Below are positions 25,452 through 32,488 of a stretch of DNA of 64,000 bases, piece after piece. A program made the translations under genes and the position numbers. The DNA is taken from positions 992,001 to 1,056,000 of the forward strand of contig NZ_LT907982.1 in NCBI RefSeq assembly GCF_900230215.1. Direction: 5' to 3'. Each line of letters begins with the position of its first letter. Position 1 is the first letter of the stretch. The notes under the pieces are model-generated. The model saw only the letters and a list, made by a program, of their open reading frames with translations. It had not been told where the DNA came from and did not search any database. The DNA comes from Jatrophihabitans sp. GAS493. Its GTDB lineage: Bacteria; Actinomycetota; Actinomycetes; Mycobacteriales; Jatrophihabitantaceae.

Positions 25452-26747
25452 CTACTGCCCGCTCCCCGACCGGGCGGCGCAGCTGGCTGCGCGTTCACGC
25501 AGCATCGCCTGCTCACGGGTGTTGCGGGTCTGAGTGGCAGCGAGGGAGAAGGCCTGGCCGGCCTCCTCGAAGCGACCCAGCCGGGCCAGTAGGTCGCCCC
25601 GCACGCTCGGCAGTAGGTGGTATCCGTTCAAGCCCGCGGTGGCCACCAGTTGGTCGACGATCTGCAGGGCGTGGCCGGGGTCGCCGCTCATCCCGACCGC
25701 CACCGCGCGGTTCAGCTCGACCACCGGCGACGGGGTGAGCGCACCGAGCTGCTCGTAGAGCGTGACGATGCGCAGCCAGTCCGTCTCCTCGGCCCGGTGG
25801 GCGCGGGCGTGGCAGGCGGCGAGCTCGGCCTGCAGCAGGTACGGGCCGGCACCCCGCCCCAGCGCCTGCGCCCGGGCGATCGCCGCGAACCCCCGTCTGA
25901 TCAGCAGCTGGTCCCAGAGTCTCCGGTTCTGCTCCAGGAGCAGGATGGGCGTGCCATCCTCCGCCGTCCGCGCGGCGGTGCGCGACGCCTGGATCTCCAT
26001 CAGGGCGACCAGACCATGCACCTCCGACTCGGCGGGCGCCAGGCCGGCCAGGATCCGGCCGAGCCGCAGCGCCTCGGCGCAGAGCGTCGGGCGCATCCAG
26101 TCGTCACCGGCGGTGGCCGAGTACCCCTCGTTGAAGATCAGGTAGATGACCTCGAGCACCGAGGCGAGGCGCTCCGGTCGTTCGGACGGACTGGGCACCT
26201 CGAACGGCACCTCCGCCTTGGCCAGGGTTCGCTTGGCCCGCACGATCCGCTGGGCGACGGTGGCTTCGCTGAGCAGGAAGGCCCGGGCGATCTCCTCGGT
26301 CGAGAGGCCGCCGAGGACCCGCAGGGTCAGTGCGACCCGGGCGGTCGCGGCGAGCACGGGGTGGCAGCAGGTGAAGATGAGGCGGAGCAGATCGTCGTCG
26401 AGTTCGTCGTCCAGTCGATCGGCGACTTCATCGTCGAAGCCCGCGTCCAGACCCGGCTGGATCGAGGTCTCCAGCTGGTGGGCCAGCTCAGCCTGCTTGC
26501 GCCCCAATCGCTCATTGCGCCGGAAGGTGTCGATCCCGCGCCGCTTGGCGGTGGTCATCAGCCAGGCCCCGGGATTATTCGGAACGCCGTCCGACGGCCA
26601 CGGCTCCAGCGCCGCGACCAGGGCGTCCTGGGCCAGATCCTCAGCCAGACCCACATCGCCGGTCATCCGGGCCAGTCCACCGATCAGTCGCGGCGATTCG
26701 ATGCGCCAGACTGCTTCGATGGCACCGTGGGTAGCGCCGCTGGTCAT
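25452..26747 (-). CDS. ECF42-type RNA polymerase sigma factor
   Basis: Extracytoplasmic-function sigma factor of 431 residues, much longer than usual because of a C-terminal helical/TPR-like extension typical of ECF42. Region 2 covers RLIGGLARMTGDVGLAEDLAQDALVAALEPWP. Region 4 includes LGGLSTEEIARAFLLSEATVAQRIVRAKRTL. From about residue 180 the region beginning LASVLEVIYLIFNEGYSATAG starts the extension. ECF42 members are encoded next to DGPF/YCII proteins rather than anti-sigma factors, and such a gene lies just upstream here. A G-rich hexamer repeat precedes its start. Confidence 0.93.
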   Translation of the reverse strand: MTSGATHGAIEAVWRIESPRLIGGLARMTGDVGLAEDLAQDALVAALEPWPSDGVPNNPGAWLMTTAKRRGIDTFRRNERLGRKQAELAHQLETSIQPGLDAGFDDEVADRLDDELDDDLLRLIFTCCHPVLAATARVALTLRVLGGLSTEEIARAFLLSEATVAQRIVRAKRTLAKAEVPFEVPSPSERPERLASVLEVIYLIFNEGYSATAGDDWMRPTLCAEALRLGRILAGLAPAESEVHGLVALMEIQASRTAARTAEDGTPILLLEQNRRLWDQLLIRRGFAAIARAQALGRGAGPYLLQAELAACHARAHRAEETDWLRIVTLYEQLGALTPSPVVELNRAVAVGMSGDPGHALQIVDQLVATAGLNGYHLLPSVRGDLLARLGRFEEAGQAFSLAATQTRNTREQAMLRERAASCAARSGSGQ

Positions 26748-26762
26748 CGCCCCAGCCTAGAT

Positions 26763-26799
26763 CCGCCGCCTCCACCTCCGCCTCCACCTCCACCGCCAC
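26763..26799. repeat. hexameric GGAGGT/GGAGGC-type tract upstream of the sigma gene
   Basis: The plus strand carries repeated CCTCCA/CCTCCG units; the minus strand, which is the sense strand, therefore reads GGTGG, GGAGG and GGCGG in series, ending about 16 bases before the sigma factor ATG. The many GG runs could form a two-tier G-quadruplex or offer several Shine-Dalgarno-like sites. Confidence 0.75.
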
Positions 26800-26876
26800 T
26801 TCCACTTGCAGCTTGGCGGCCGCGCACCCCGGGCCTGGCCGGTCACCGGCGGGAAACCGGCCAGAACCAAAGAGTG

Positions 26877-27299
26877 TCAGCTGGAGTTGGCGGCCGAGCG
26901 CTGGCGCAGCTGCTCCTCCTGTTCGCGCAGTTCCGGGGTCAGCGCCGGGCCGAAGTCGTCGGCGGTGAAGACCTGACGAACCTCGAGCTCAGCTCCCTCG
27001 CCGAACGGAGCGCGCTTGATCCACTCGATGACCTCGTCACGGGACTTCACTTCCCAGATCCAGTAGCCCGCGACGAGTTCCTTCGCCTCGGCGAACGGCC
27101 CATCGGTGATACTCGGCTTCCCCGCTGGGAACTCGACCCGAAACCCCTTGGAGCTCGGGTGCAGCCCCTCGCCGGCCAGCATCACTCCGGCGTTGACCAG
27201 CTCCTCGTTGTACTTGCCCATCTCGGTGAGGAGTTCCTCGGTCGGCATCACGCCGGCTTCGCTCTCGGCGTTTCCCTTGACCAGCACCATGAATCGCAT
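26877..27299 (-). CDS. YCII-related DGPF-domain protein
   Basis: Small ferredoxin-like-fold protein of 140 residues. MRFMVLVKG, the MPTEELLTEMGKYNEELVNAGVML helix and the signature ITDGPFAEAKELVAGYWIWEVKS define the DGPF/YCII family, here with a charged C-terminal helix (LTPELREQEEQLRQR). It is the usual partner of ECF42 sigma factors, whose gene follows on the same strand. How it controls the sigma factor is not established. ATG 27299 is supported by AAGGAGACATC upstream; the longer open frame is not conserved. Confidence 0.92.
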   Translation of the reverse strand: MRFMVLVKGNAESEAGVMPTEELLTEMGKYNEELVNAGVMLAGEGLHPSSKGFRVEFPAGKPSITDGPFAEAKELVAGYWIWEVKSRDEVIEWIKRAPFGEGAELEVRQVFTADDFGPALTPELREQEEQLRQRSAANSS

Positions 27300-27521
27300 C
27301 CCGATGTCTCCTTCGCTCGTATCCCTCGAGCAGGGCCCGGCCAGTCCGGCCGAGAATGAACCCTGCTTCAACAACGCGTCGTTCGGTTGAGACCGGAATC
27401 GACAGCTCGCTAAAAATTCTTTGCCGACGGTAACCCAGGCGAAAGACACGGCATTTGACCGATATGAATAGACGGTTTGTTAGACACGGGGGCGGACTTC
27501 AGAGGTCTTTCCTGAGTTTGC

Positions 27522-27550
27522 TTGACTTCGAGTACCACACAAGCTAAATT
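27522..27550 (+). promoter_or_regulatory. housekeeping-type promoter for the candidate RNA
   Basis: TTGACT (27522-27527), 17-base spacer, TAAATT (27545-27550). This is close to the vegetative sigma consensus and unusually AT-rich for the window. Transcription would start near 27557 and run into the hairpin array and terminator; no good start codon context follows. Confidence 0.6.
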
Positions 27551-27556
27551 TCGCTT

Positions 27557-27855
27557 ATCGGTACCGCGAGTTACAGCTAGAGGTAAGAGCGCGCGGGGAT
27601 GGTGGCAACATCCTTCGAATGGATCTGGGGCTTCATTCGAAGGGGTGGTCGATCGGTTCTGGGGATCCGATCGAACGCAATGGGCTCAGTCGGTTCGGGG
27701 GTTCCGACGGCCCAGGCAGATCGGTCTAATGGCACGGGGGTTCCACCGAGACCGAGTCACCGGCGCCAATCGCTTCGGCGGTGCGGCGCTCCTCAGCGGC
27801 TAACCGGCTCCGGGCCTGTCCACCAGGACAGACCCGGAGCCGTTTCTCGTTTCTG
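27557..27855 (+). ncRNA. candidate structured RNA with four G-rich-loop hairpins
   Basis: About 300 nt without a convincing protein. Four successive hairpins: CCTTCGAATG/CATTCGAAGG (27612-27643), TCGATCGG/CCGATCGA (27649-27674), TGGGC plus GTCGG with CCGAC plus GCCCA (27681-27714) and TCGGTCT/AGACCGA (27721-27755). Their loops are 10-12 nt and each is centred on GGGG or GGGGG: gatctGGGGctt, ttctGGGGat, ttcGGGGGtt and cacGGGGGtt. A weaker CACCG/CGGTG stem follows, then a strong terminator. Promoter, array and terminator all point to the plus strand. It is not tmRNA, RNase P RNA, 6S or SRP RNA by the motifs I know. Actinobacterial 6C RNA has C-rich loops instead. Ms1-like RNA remains an alternative that I cannot judge by eye. 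Confidence 0.65.
27806..27855 (+). terminator. strong intrinsic terminator of the candidate RNA
   Basis: Stem GGCTCCGGG (27806-27814) plus CTGTCC (27816-27821), tetraloop ACCA, then GGACAG (27826-27831) plus CCCGGAGCC (27833-27841), with one internal mismatch. GTTTCTCGTTTCT follows directly. This is the best intrinsic terminator in the window and is directional for the plus strand. Confidence 0.88.
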
Positions 27856-27892
27856 ACCGGCTGGTTCCGACACTGATCGCTGCGATCGGCCG

Positions 27893-27931
27893 CTACGGCT
27901 GGGCCCTACGGCTGGCCCCTACGGCTGGGCC
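27893..27931 (-). repeat. 13-bp triplication of a gene end, TAG in three frames
   Basis: CTACGGCTGGSCC occurs at 27893, 27906 and 27919, exactly 13 bp apart. Read on the minus strand it is the last codons plus TAG of the winged-helix gene (stop at 27921-27919), repeated twice beyond the stop. The 13-bp period puts TAG in each of the three minus-strand frames. Confidence 0.85.
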
Positions 27932-29052
27932 GTGAACGTCACTTCAACCCCGCCGGCGCTCGGATCGACGAAGGCACCGAGACGGGCGCCCTCGGCGATG
28001 GTCTCCCGGCGCTGGGCGGCGGTGACCCGGCTGAAGAGCTGAATCGCCAGCCGCAGCGTCTGGCCGGGCTTGCCCTTCTCGATTCGCCAGGTGCCGGCGA
28101 CGAAGCCGTCGACCAGCACCGTCGAGCTGATGAGCCCGTTCTGACTCATGATCTGCAGCCGATGCCGGTCATCGAAGACGTGACTGCGCTCGGCATGGGA
28201 GAGCAGGATGTTGTCGAACTCGGCGAGCAGGCGAACCGGAGCCGAGGTCTGCCCGTCGATCAGCTCGCCGTCCTCGCTGTCCAGCAGTTCGCGCCCGTCG
28301 GCGTCGAGGTAGCGACGTAGCGGCAACTCGTCGGCGACCTCGCGCAGCCTGGTCAGCCCCGACCACTTCTGCACGTCGGCCACACTGGCCGGACCGAAGG
28401 CCGACAGGTACCGCTGCACCAGACGTCCGAGGCGGGTCACGAGCGGTTCGGCCGGCTGCTCCGCCGCCGCCACGCCGAGCCAGTGCTCGGCCGTGTCATA
28501 GGTGGTCTGCCCCGAACGCCCCCACAACCCCCGCGGCGGGAGTTGCACCAGCGGGACCCAGGTCCGGATCGCCTGGGCCAGCGCGGACGGCTCGACGTCC
28601 GGCCAGCGCCGCCCCAACTCCGCTCCGAGGATGGCCGCGGTGCAGCGAGACTCCTCGACGACGTGGCGGCCGGCCGTGGTGAGTTCCTCCCGGTCGACGC
28701 CGGCCGTCACCAGCGCCCGGTTGAAGGGTGACGAGGCGAAGGCGCGGTCGAGCATTGGCTGTAGCAGCGGGCGGAGTGTCAGCGCGTCGGGCGAGGTCAT
28801 CAGATGCACCGTGCTGCGCATCATCACCAGACGACTCACCTGCCGGTTCACCAGCAGCTGGGAGAGGTCGTCCGGGGCGAAGTCGGCCAGCCGCGACCAG
28901 AGTCCGTAGTACGGCGGCGTCGGGGCCTGAGACTGCAGCCCGATCAGGTGCCCGATCGCCTCGACCACCGAGAGGTTGCTCCGCTCCAGCAGGAGCTGGC
29001 GCTGCAGCAGAGTGCGGTTGCGGGTGCGGCGGTCGATCCGGTCGGCGCTCAT
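27919..29052 (-). CDS. winged-helix DNA-binding domain protein (HTH_42, YcaQ-like)
   Basis: Protein of 377 residues with repeated winged-helix modules. MSADRIDRRTRNRTLLQRQLLLER leads into VVEAIGHLIGLQSQAPTPPYYGLWSRLADFAP, the family hallmark. Later blocks are MRSTVHLMTSPDA and LLAEFDNILLSHAERSHVFDDRHRLQIM. Related proteins (AlkX/YcaQ, AZL) are DNA glycosylases that unhook interstrand crosslinks or remove bulky lesions; AlkX-type enzymes have a catalytic QxD or QxQ motif, and LIGLQSQAP fits the QxQ form. DNA repair is therefore plausible. ATG 29052 overlaps the stop of the upstream permease gene by 4 bp. Confidence 0.85.
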   Translation of the reverse strand: MSADRIDRRTRNRTLLQRQLLLERSNLSVVEAIGHLIGLQSQAPTPPYYGLWSRLADFAPDDLSQLLVNRQVSRLVMMRSTVHLMTSPDALTLRPLLQPMLDRAFASSPFNRALVTAGVDREELTTAGRHVVEESRCTAAILGAELGRRWPDVEPSALAQAIRTWVPLVQLPPRGLWGRSGQTTYDTAEHWLGVAAAEQPAEPLVTRLGRLVQRYLSAFGPASVADVQKWSGLTRLREVADELPLRRYLDADGRELLDSEDGELIDGQTSAPVRLLAEFDNILLSHAERSHVFDDRHRLQIMSQNGLISSTVLVDGFVAGTWRIEKGKPGQTLRLAIQLFSRVTAAQRRETIAEGARLGAFVDPSAGGVEVTFTAQP

Positions 29053-30185
29053 CGGGTGCCGGTCACCAGTAGCGCACCCCAGGTGCCGAGCAGCATCAGC
29101 GGCACCCCGCCGATGCCCACCGCCGCGAACGTCCAGGCCGATACGTGCACCCCGCGGGCCTTGCAGCGCTCCCGCCACAGCAGGGTGGCCAACGATCCCC
29201 AGAGCAGCACCAGCGGCCCGGCGTTCGTCCCGAGAAGGGCGGAGAAGAGCTGTGTCGTATGACCCGGGGGGATCGTCGTCTCGACGGCCAGGTACGCGGG
29301 CAGGTTGTTCACCGCGTTGCTGGCGCCGGCCGAGACGGCGGTGGTGGCCAGCGTGTTGTCACCGGTGAGCCGCTCGATGAGGCGGGTTCCGCCGTGGTCG
29401 GCCAGTGCGCTGACGGTGAGGAAGAGGCCCTCGGTGAGGACCAGGATGCGCCAGGGCAGCAGCGACCAGGAGAGCGCGCGCCGCTGTCGGATTAGGAAGA
29501 CGACGGTGGCGGCGCCGGCACAACCGACGGCGACGGCCCACGGCGCGGCGCCGGCGAGGACGCCGGGGGCGAGGGCGATGCAGGCCAGCGCGCAGACTCG
29601 AAACGTCCAGATGTCCTCGGGGGCCACCGGCTCGGGTGAGGTGTAGCGGGTGCGCAGATCCCGCCGGTATAGAAACCCGAGATAGATGACGGTGAAACTG
29701 ACCGCGACGACCTCCGGCAGGGCCATCCGACCGGCGAAGCGCAGCGCGGAGATGCTGGCGTGCTGGACGGCGAGCAGGTTGGTCAGGTTCGAGACGGGCA
29801 GCAGCAGGCTGGCGGTGTTGGCCAGCCAGACCGCGAGGAGCGCGAACGGCAGCGGCCGCAGACCCAGCCGGTCGGTGAGGCTGAGCACGACGGGCGTCAG
29901 CAGCACCGCCGTGGTGTCGAGGCTCATCCCGATGGTGGTCAGCGTGCCGAGCAGGCTGATCAGGAGGAAGAGGCGGATGGTCGAGCCCCGGGCGGCCCGG
30001 GCGCAGGCGCGGGCCGCGGCGTCGAAGACTCCGGCGCGGTCAGCCAGTTCGGCCAGGACCGTGATCGCGAGCAGGAAGACCAGGATCGGGCCGGCCCGCG
30101 TGATCGCCACGTCGCGGGCGCGGTCGGGCGGCAGCCATCCGGTGACGACCACAACCAGACCGGCTAAGCCGAGGATCGCCCACAC
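29049..30185 (-). CDS. ArsB/SLC13-type (ion transporter superfamily) permease
   Basis: Integral membrane carrier of 378 residues with about 10 hydrophobic segments. The two half-site signatures TLTTIGMSLDTTAVLLTPVVL and SAGASNAVNNLPAYLAVE carry the conserved Thr/Asn residues of arsenite permeases and related anion carriers, and NTASLLLPVSNLTNLL lies between. ArsB proteins are usually about 425 residues, so this is slightly short. Arsenite, citrate-type anion or Na-coupled transport are all possible, as no ars genes are adjacent. It is translationally coupled to the downstream winged-helix gene. Confidence 0.85.
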   Translation of the reverse strand: MWAILGLAGLVVVVTGWLPPDRARDVAITRAGPILVFLLAITVLAELADRAGVFDAAARACARAARGSTIRLFLLISLLGTLTTIGMSLDTTAVLLTPVVLSLTDRLGLRPLPFALLAVWLANTASLLLPVSNLTNLLAVQHASISALRFAGRMALPEVVAVSFTVIYLGFLYRRDLRTRYTSPEPVAPEDIWTFRVCALACIALAPGVLAGAAPWAVAVGCAGAATVVFLIRQRRALSWSLLPWRILVLTEGLFLTVSALADHGGTRLIERLTGDNTLATTAVSAGASNAVNNLPAYLAVETTIPPGHTTQLFSALLGTNAGPLVLLWGSLATLLWRERCKARGVHVSAWTFAAVGIGGVPLMLLGTWGALLVTGTR

Positions 30186-30249
30186 CGGGACAACTCTGCC
30201 AGACCGGGCTGACTACCGGGCCAGCCCGCGCGGCGGGCGATGCGACGGC

Positions 30250-31347
30250 TTACCGGGCCAGAAGTTGCGGGACCTCGCCCAGGCTCACGGTGCGCTCGAT
30301 TCCGAGGTCGAGCAGCATCTCGGCCGCGACCGACTGCTGCTCCGCGGTGAGGGTGGCCGGGCAGGCGGAGCCACCGGCCAGACCGGCCAGCGTGTCAGTC
30401 AGCCGCGTCGAACCGCGCTGTCCGGTCCGCAGGTACAGCACCACACCGTTGCCCCACCGGCCGAGCTCCTCGAGGGCGGCCTGCAGGCGCTCGCCACACG
30501 GGCATCCGAAGGACCCGAAGACATCGCCGATGACGCACTCGGCGTGCAGGTAGACCGACGGCGGCCGGGTCGCCGTCCAGGTGCGGGCCTCAACCAGCGC
30601 CAAGTGCTCGGCGCCGTCGATCGTCGACCGGAAACCCACGGCGGTGAAGTTGCCGGCCGGAAGCGGCAGCCGGGCCTCGGCCTCCTGCTGAACCTGACGC
30701 TCGGTACGCAGCCGGTGGGCCTTCACCTGCCGGATCTCGACCACCTGCAGTTCGTGGGTCGCGGCAAAACTCCGCAGCTCCTGCGGTGCGGCCAGCTCCG
30801 TCGGGTTTAACTCGCTGACGACCGAGGCGAGCACGGCCACCGGCCGGAGCTCGGCCAGTGCCGCGAGGTCAGCCGAGGCCTCGGTGAGCCCGGCCCGGGC
30901 CAGCACGCCTCCGTTGACCGCGCGCACCGGAACGAGGTGGCCGGGTCGGCGCAGGTCGGCCGGTAGGGTCGTCGGGTCGGCCAGCAGTCGCGCCGTCCGA
31001 GCCCGGTCGAAGGCGGAGATGCCGGTGCTGATCCCCTCCGATGCATCCACGGAGACGGCGAACGCGGTCTGGCCGCGGTCCTGGTTCTGCGAGGTCATCG
31101 GTGGCAGCCCGAGGCGATCGGCCAGGTCGGCCGGAAGGGCCGCGCAGACGAAACCCGAACTGTGCCGGACCAGGAAGGCCATGGCCTCGGTGGTGACCGC
31201 CGCCGCGGCGACGACCAACACGCCCTCGCCCGTTCCGGTGGTGGTGTCGATCAGGATGACCGGACGCCCGGCGGCGAGTTCCTGCGCGGCGCGGGTCACT
31301 TCGGGCACACCCAGCTCGACCGGGGTCAGCGTCAGGGAGCGGGACAT
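30250..31347 (-). CDS. RibBA-like protein with degenerate active sites
   Basis: Two-domain protein of 365 residues that resembles 3,4-dihydroxybutanone-phosphate synthase fused to GTP cyclohydrolase II, but both catalytic centres look damaged. In the first domain the usual DxENEGD motif reads GTGEGV and the His of GHTEA is Leu (RAGLTEA), although EGISTGISAFDRART is kept. In the second domain the zinc Cys set ECVIGDVFGSFGCPCGERL is intact. The EGRxIG motif is replaced by GQRGSTRL, and the C-terminal part after IERTVSL is shortened. It probably binds nucleotide or flavin-related ligands instead of making riboflavin precursors. It is the third gene of a flavin operon, 1 bp after the flavin reductase stop. 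Confidence 0.82.
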   Translation of the reverse strand: MSRSLTLTPVELGVPEVTRAAQELAAGRPVILIDTTTGTGEGVLVVAAAAVTTEAMAFLVRHSSGFVCAALPADLADRLGLPPMTSQNQDRGQTAFAVSVDASEGISTGISAFDRARTARLLADPTTLPADLRRPGHLVPVRAVNGGVLARAGLTEASADLAALAELRPVAVLASVVSELNPTELAAPQELRSFAATHELQVVEIRQVKAHRLRTERQVQQEAEARLPLPAGNFTAVGFRSTIDGAEHLALVEARTWTATRPPSVYLHAECVIGDVFGSFGCPCGERLQAALEELGRWGNGVVLYLRTGQRGSTRLTDTLAGLAGGSACPATLTAEQQSVAAEMLLDLGIERTVSLGEVPQLLAR

Positions 31348-31348
31348 G

Positions 31349-31843
31349 TCAGGCCTCCAGCCGGCGGAATCGACTGGCGTGGAAAACCAGCGGGGCGACC
31401 TCGGGGTAGGACTGAACCGCGATCACCCGCAGCAGCACGATGTCATGGTCACCGGCCCGTACCTCGTTCTCGATCGAGCACTCCAGGCGCAGCGCGGAGC
31501 CGTCGATGAACACCGCACCGTTCGCGCTCTCCTCCCAGCCGACCTGGTCGAATCGCTCGGCCGCCCGGGCGGAGAGGCGGCGAGCCACCTCGTGGTGATC
31601 GGCCGCCAGCACGCTGACGCCCAGCCGGGCCGCCGGGCGTAGCCGGGGCCAGGTGGTGGAGGTGTGCGCGACGCAGACCGAGACGAGCGGCGGCTCAAGC
31701 GACACCGAGGTGAAGGAGCTGGCGACGAGGCCGGTCGGCTCGCCGTCAATGGTTGCGCAGACGGCGGTGACGCCGCTCGGGTGCGAGCCGAAGGCACTGC
31801 GCAGCACCTCGCCGCTGAGCTGGTCGTGGGTCAGCACGGTCAT
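31349..31843 (-). CDS. flavin reductase-like split-barrel protein
   Basis: FMN-binding protein of 164 residues from the flavin reductase domain family (HpaC-type), which makes reduced FMN for two-component monooxygenases. LRSAFGSHPSGVTAVCATIDGEPTGLVASSFTSVSLEPPLVSVCVA is the canonical N-terminal block; FDQVGWEESANGAVFIDGSALRLECSIENEVRAGDHDIVLLRV closes it. The start ATG 31843 overlaps the stop of the FMN reductase gene by 4 bp, and the RibBA-like gene follows after 1 bp, forming a tight three-gene operon. The monooxygenase it serves is not in the window, unless the product supports distant luciferase-like enzymes. Confidence 0.9.
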   Translation of the reverse strand: MTVLTHDQLSGEVLRSAFGSHPSGVTAVCATIDGEPTGLVASSFTSVSLEPPLVSVCVAHTSTTWPRLRPAARLGVSVLAADHHEVARRLSARAAERFDQVGWEESANGAVFIDGSALRLECSIENEVRAGDHDIVLLRVIAVQSYPEVAPLVFHASRFRRLEA

Positions 31844-32340
31844 GACACCCTCGCCCCGGCACCCTCGGTCAGGAAGCGTTGCGCGCCGTCGACCCAGGGC
31901 TGTAGGGCGGCCGAGGTCTCCCACTCCGAGTCGAGTAGGTACAGCGCCCGCGACGGGAGCGACGCTCCGAGCTCAACCAGCACCGGCTTGAGCAGAAGCT
32001 CCGGGGCCAGCGCGTGCTGCGGCCCGGCCCCCAGCATGATCGCAAAGGCGGTGACACCGTCCAGTCCGTTGCTCGGGAACTGGTCGAGGAAGAGTTTCAG
32101 CAGGCCGGTGTAGGTGGCCTTGTAGGTGGGCGAGGCGCAGATCAGGTAGTCGCTCTGCTGTACCGCCGCCACTGCCTGCGCCACCGCTGGGTCACCCCAG
32201 CCGATCAGTCCAGGGCCGAGGGTGACGACGTCCACCACCACGTCCGCCGGCCGTCCGGTGAGCCGCTCGGCCACCAGGGTCGCCGCCGCGAGCGTGCGTG
32301 AGTTCGGCTTCGGGTTGCCGGCTACCACTGCTACCTTCAT
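31840..32340 (-). CDS. NAD(P)H-dependent FMN reductase (SsuE/MsuE type)
   Basis: Flavodoxin-fold reductase of about 166 residues. The flavin phosphate loop is GNPKPNSRTLAAA, and SPTYKATYTGLLKLFLDQFP is the second FMN-binding segment. Sulfonate monooxygenase partners SsuE and MsuE belong here. It leads a three-gene operon and is preceded by a 25-bp palindrome, which suggests regulated expression. ATG 32340 was chosen (GGGGATGGG about 10 bases upstream); ATG 32352 and TTG 32358 are in-frame alternatives. The substrate chemistry of the pathway is not evident. Confidence 0.9.
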   Translation of the reverse strand: MKVAVVAGNPKPNSRTLAAATLVAERLTGRPADVVVDVVTLGPGLIGWGDPAVAQAVAAVQQSDYLICASPTYKATYTGLLKLFLDQFPSNGLDGVTAFAIMLGAGPQHALAPELLLKPVLVELGASLPSRALYLLDSEWETSAALQPWVDGAQRFLTEGAGARVS

Positions 32341-32364
32341 CGACTTGCCCATCCCCAATTACTG

Positions 32365-32389
32365 TTTGCCTATCGTCTTGATAGGGAAA
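32365..32389. promoter_or_regulatory. 25-bp palindromic operator of the flavin operon
   Basis: TTTGCCTATC (32365-32374), five-base spacer GTCTT, GATAGGGAAA (32380-32389). The arms are perfect except for one G/C change, and they extend weakly to ACTGTTT/AAACTGT. It lies 25-49 bp before the chosen start of the FMN reductase gene, a position where a bound regulator would block or activate transcription. I do not know the cognate protein. Confidence 0.65.
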
Positions 32390-32431
32390 CTGTACTACGG
32401 GGAGCGCTCGCGCCACTGTCGTCAGTGTCAC

Positions 32432-32480
32432 CGCTTTTGGCACAGCGACCGGGAATATCCCTGCAGGTGTGCCAAAAGCG
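32432..32480 (-). repeat. 49-bp palindromic element, copy 3
   Basis: Arms CGCTTTTGGCACA (32432-32444) and TGTGCCAAAAGCG (32468-32480) around CCGGGAATATCCCTGCAGG. It lies 8 bp after the stop of the deazaflavin nitroreductase gene and upstream of the flavin operon operator, separating two minus-strand transcription units. Confidence 0.9.
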
Positions 32481-32488
32481 TTGGTCGT

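Noticed and set aside
27522-27803. Open frame of about 93 codons in the non-coding region
   Set aside because: Starts without a ribosome binding site, has no recognisable protein features, and coincides exactly with the hairpin array and the promoter; a structured RNA explains the sequence better.
30250-31347. Annotation of the RibBA-like gene as a normal riboflavin biosynthesis gene
   Set aside because: Key residues of both catalytic centres are changed and the C-terminus is short, so a standard ribBA label would mislead.
31840-32431. FMN riboswitch in front of the flavin operon
   Set aside because: The leader is too short and lacks the conserved RFN elements; a palindromic operator is present instead.
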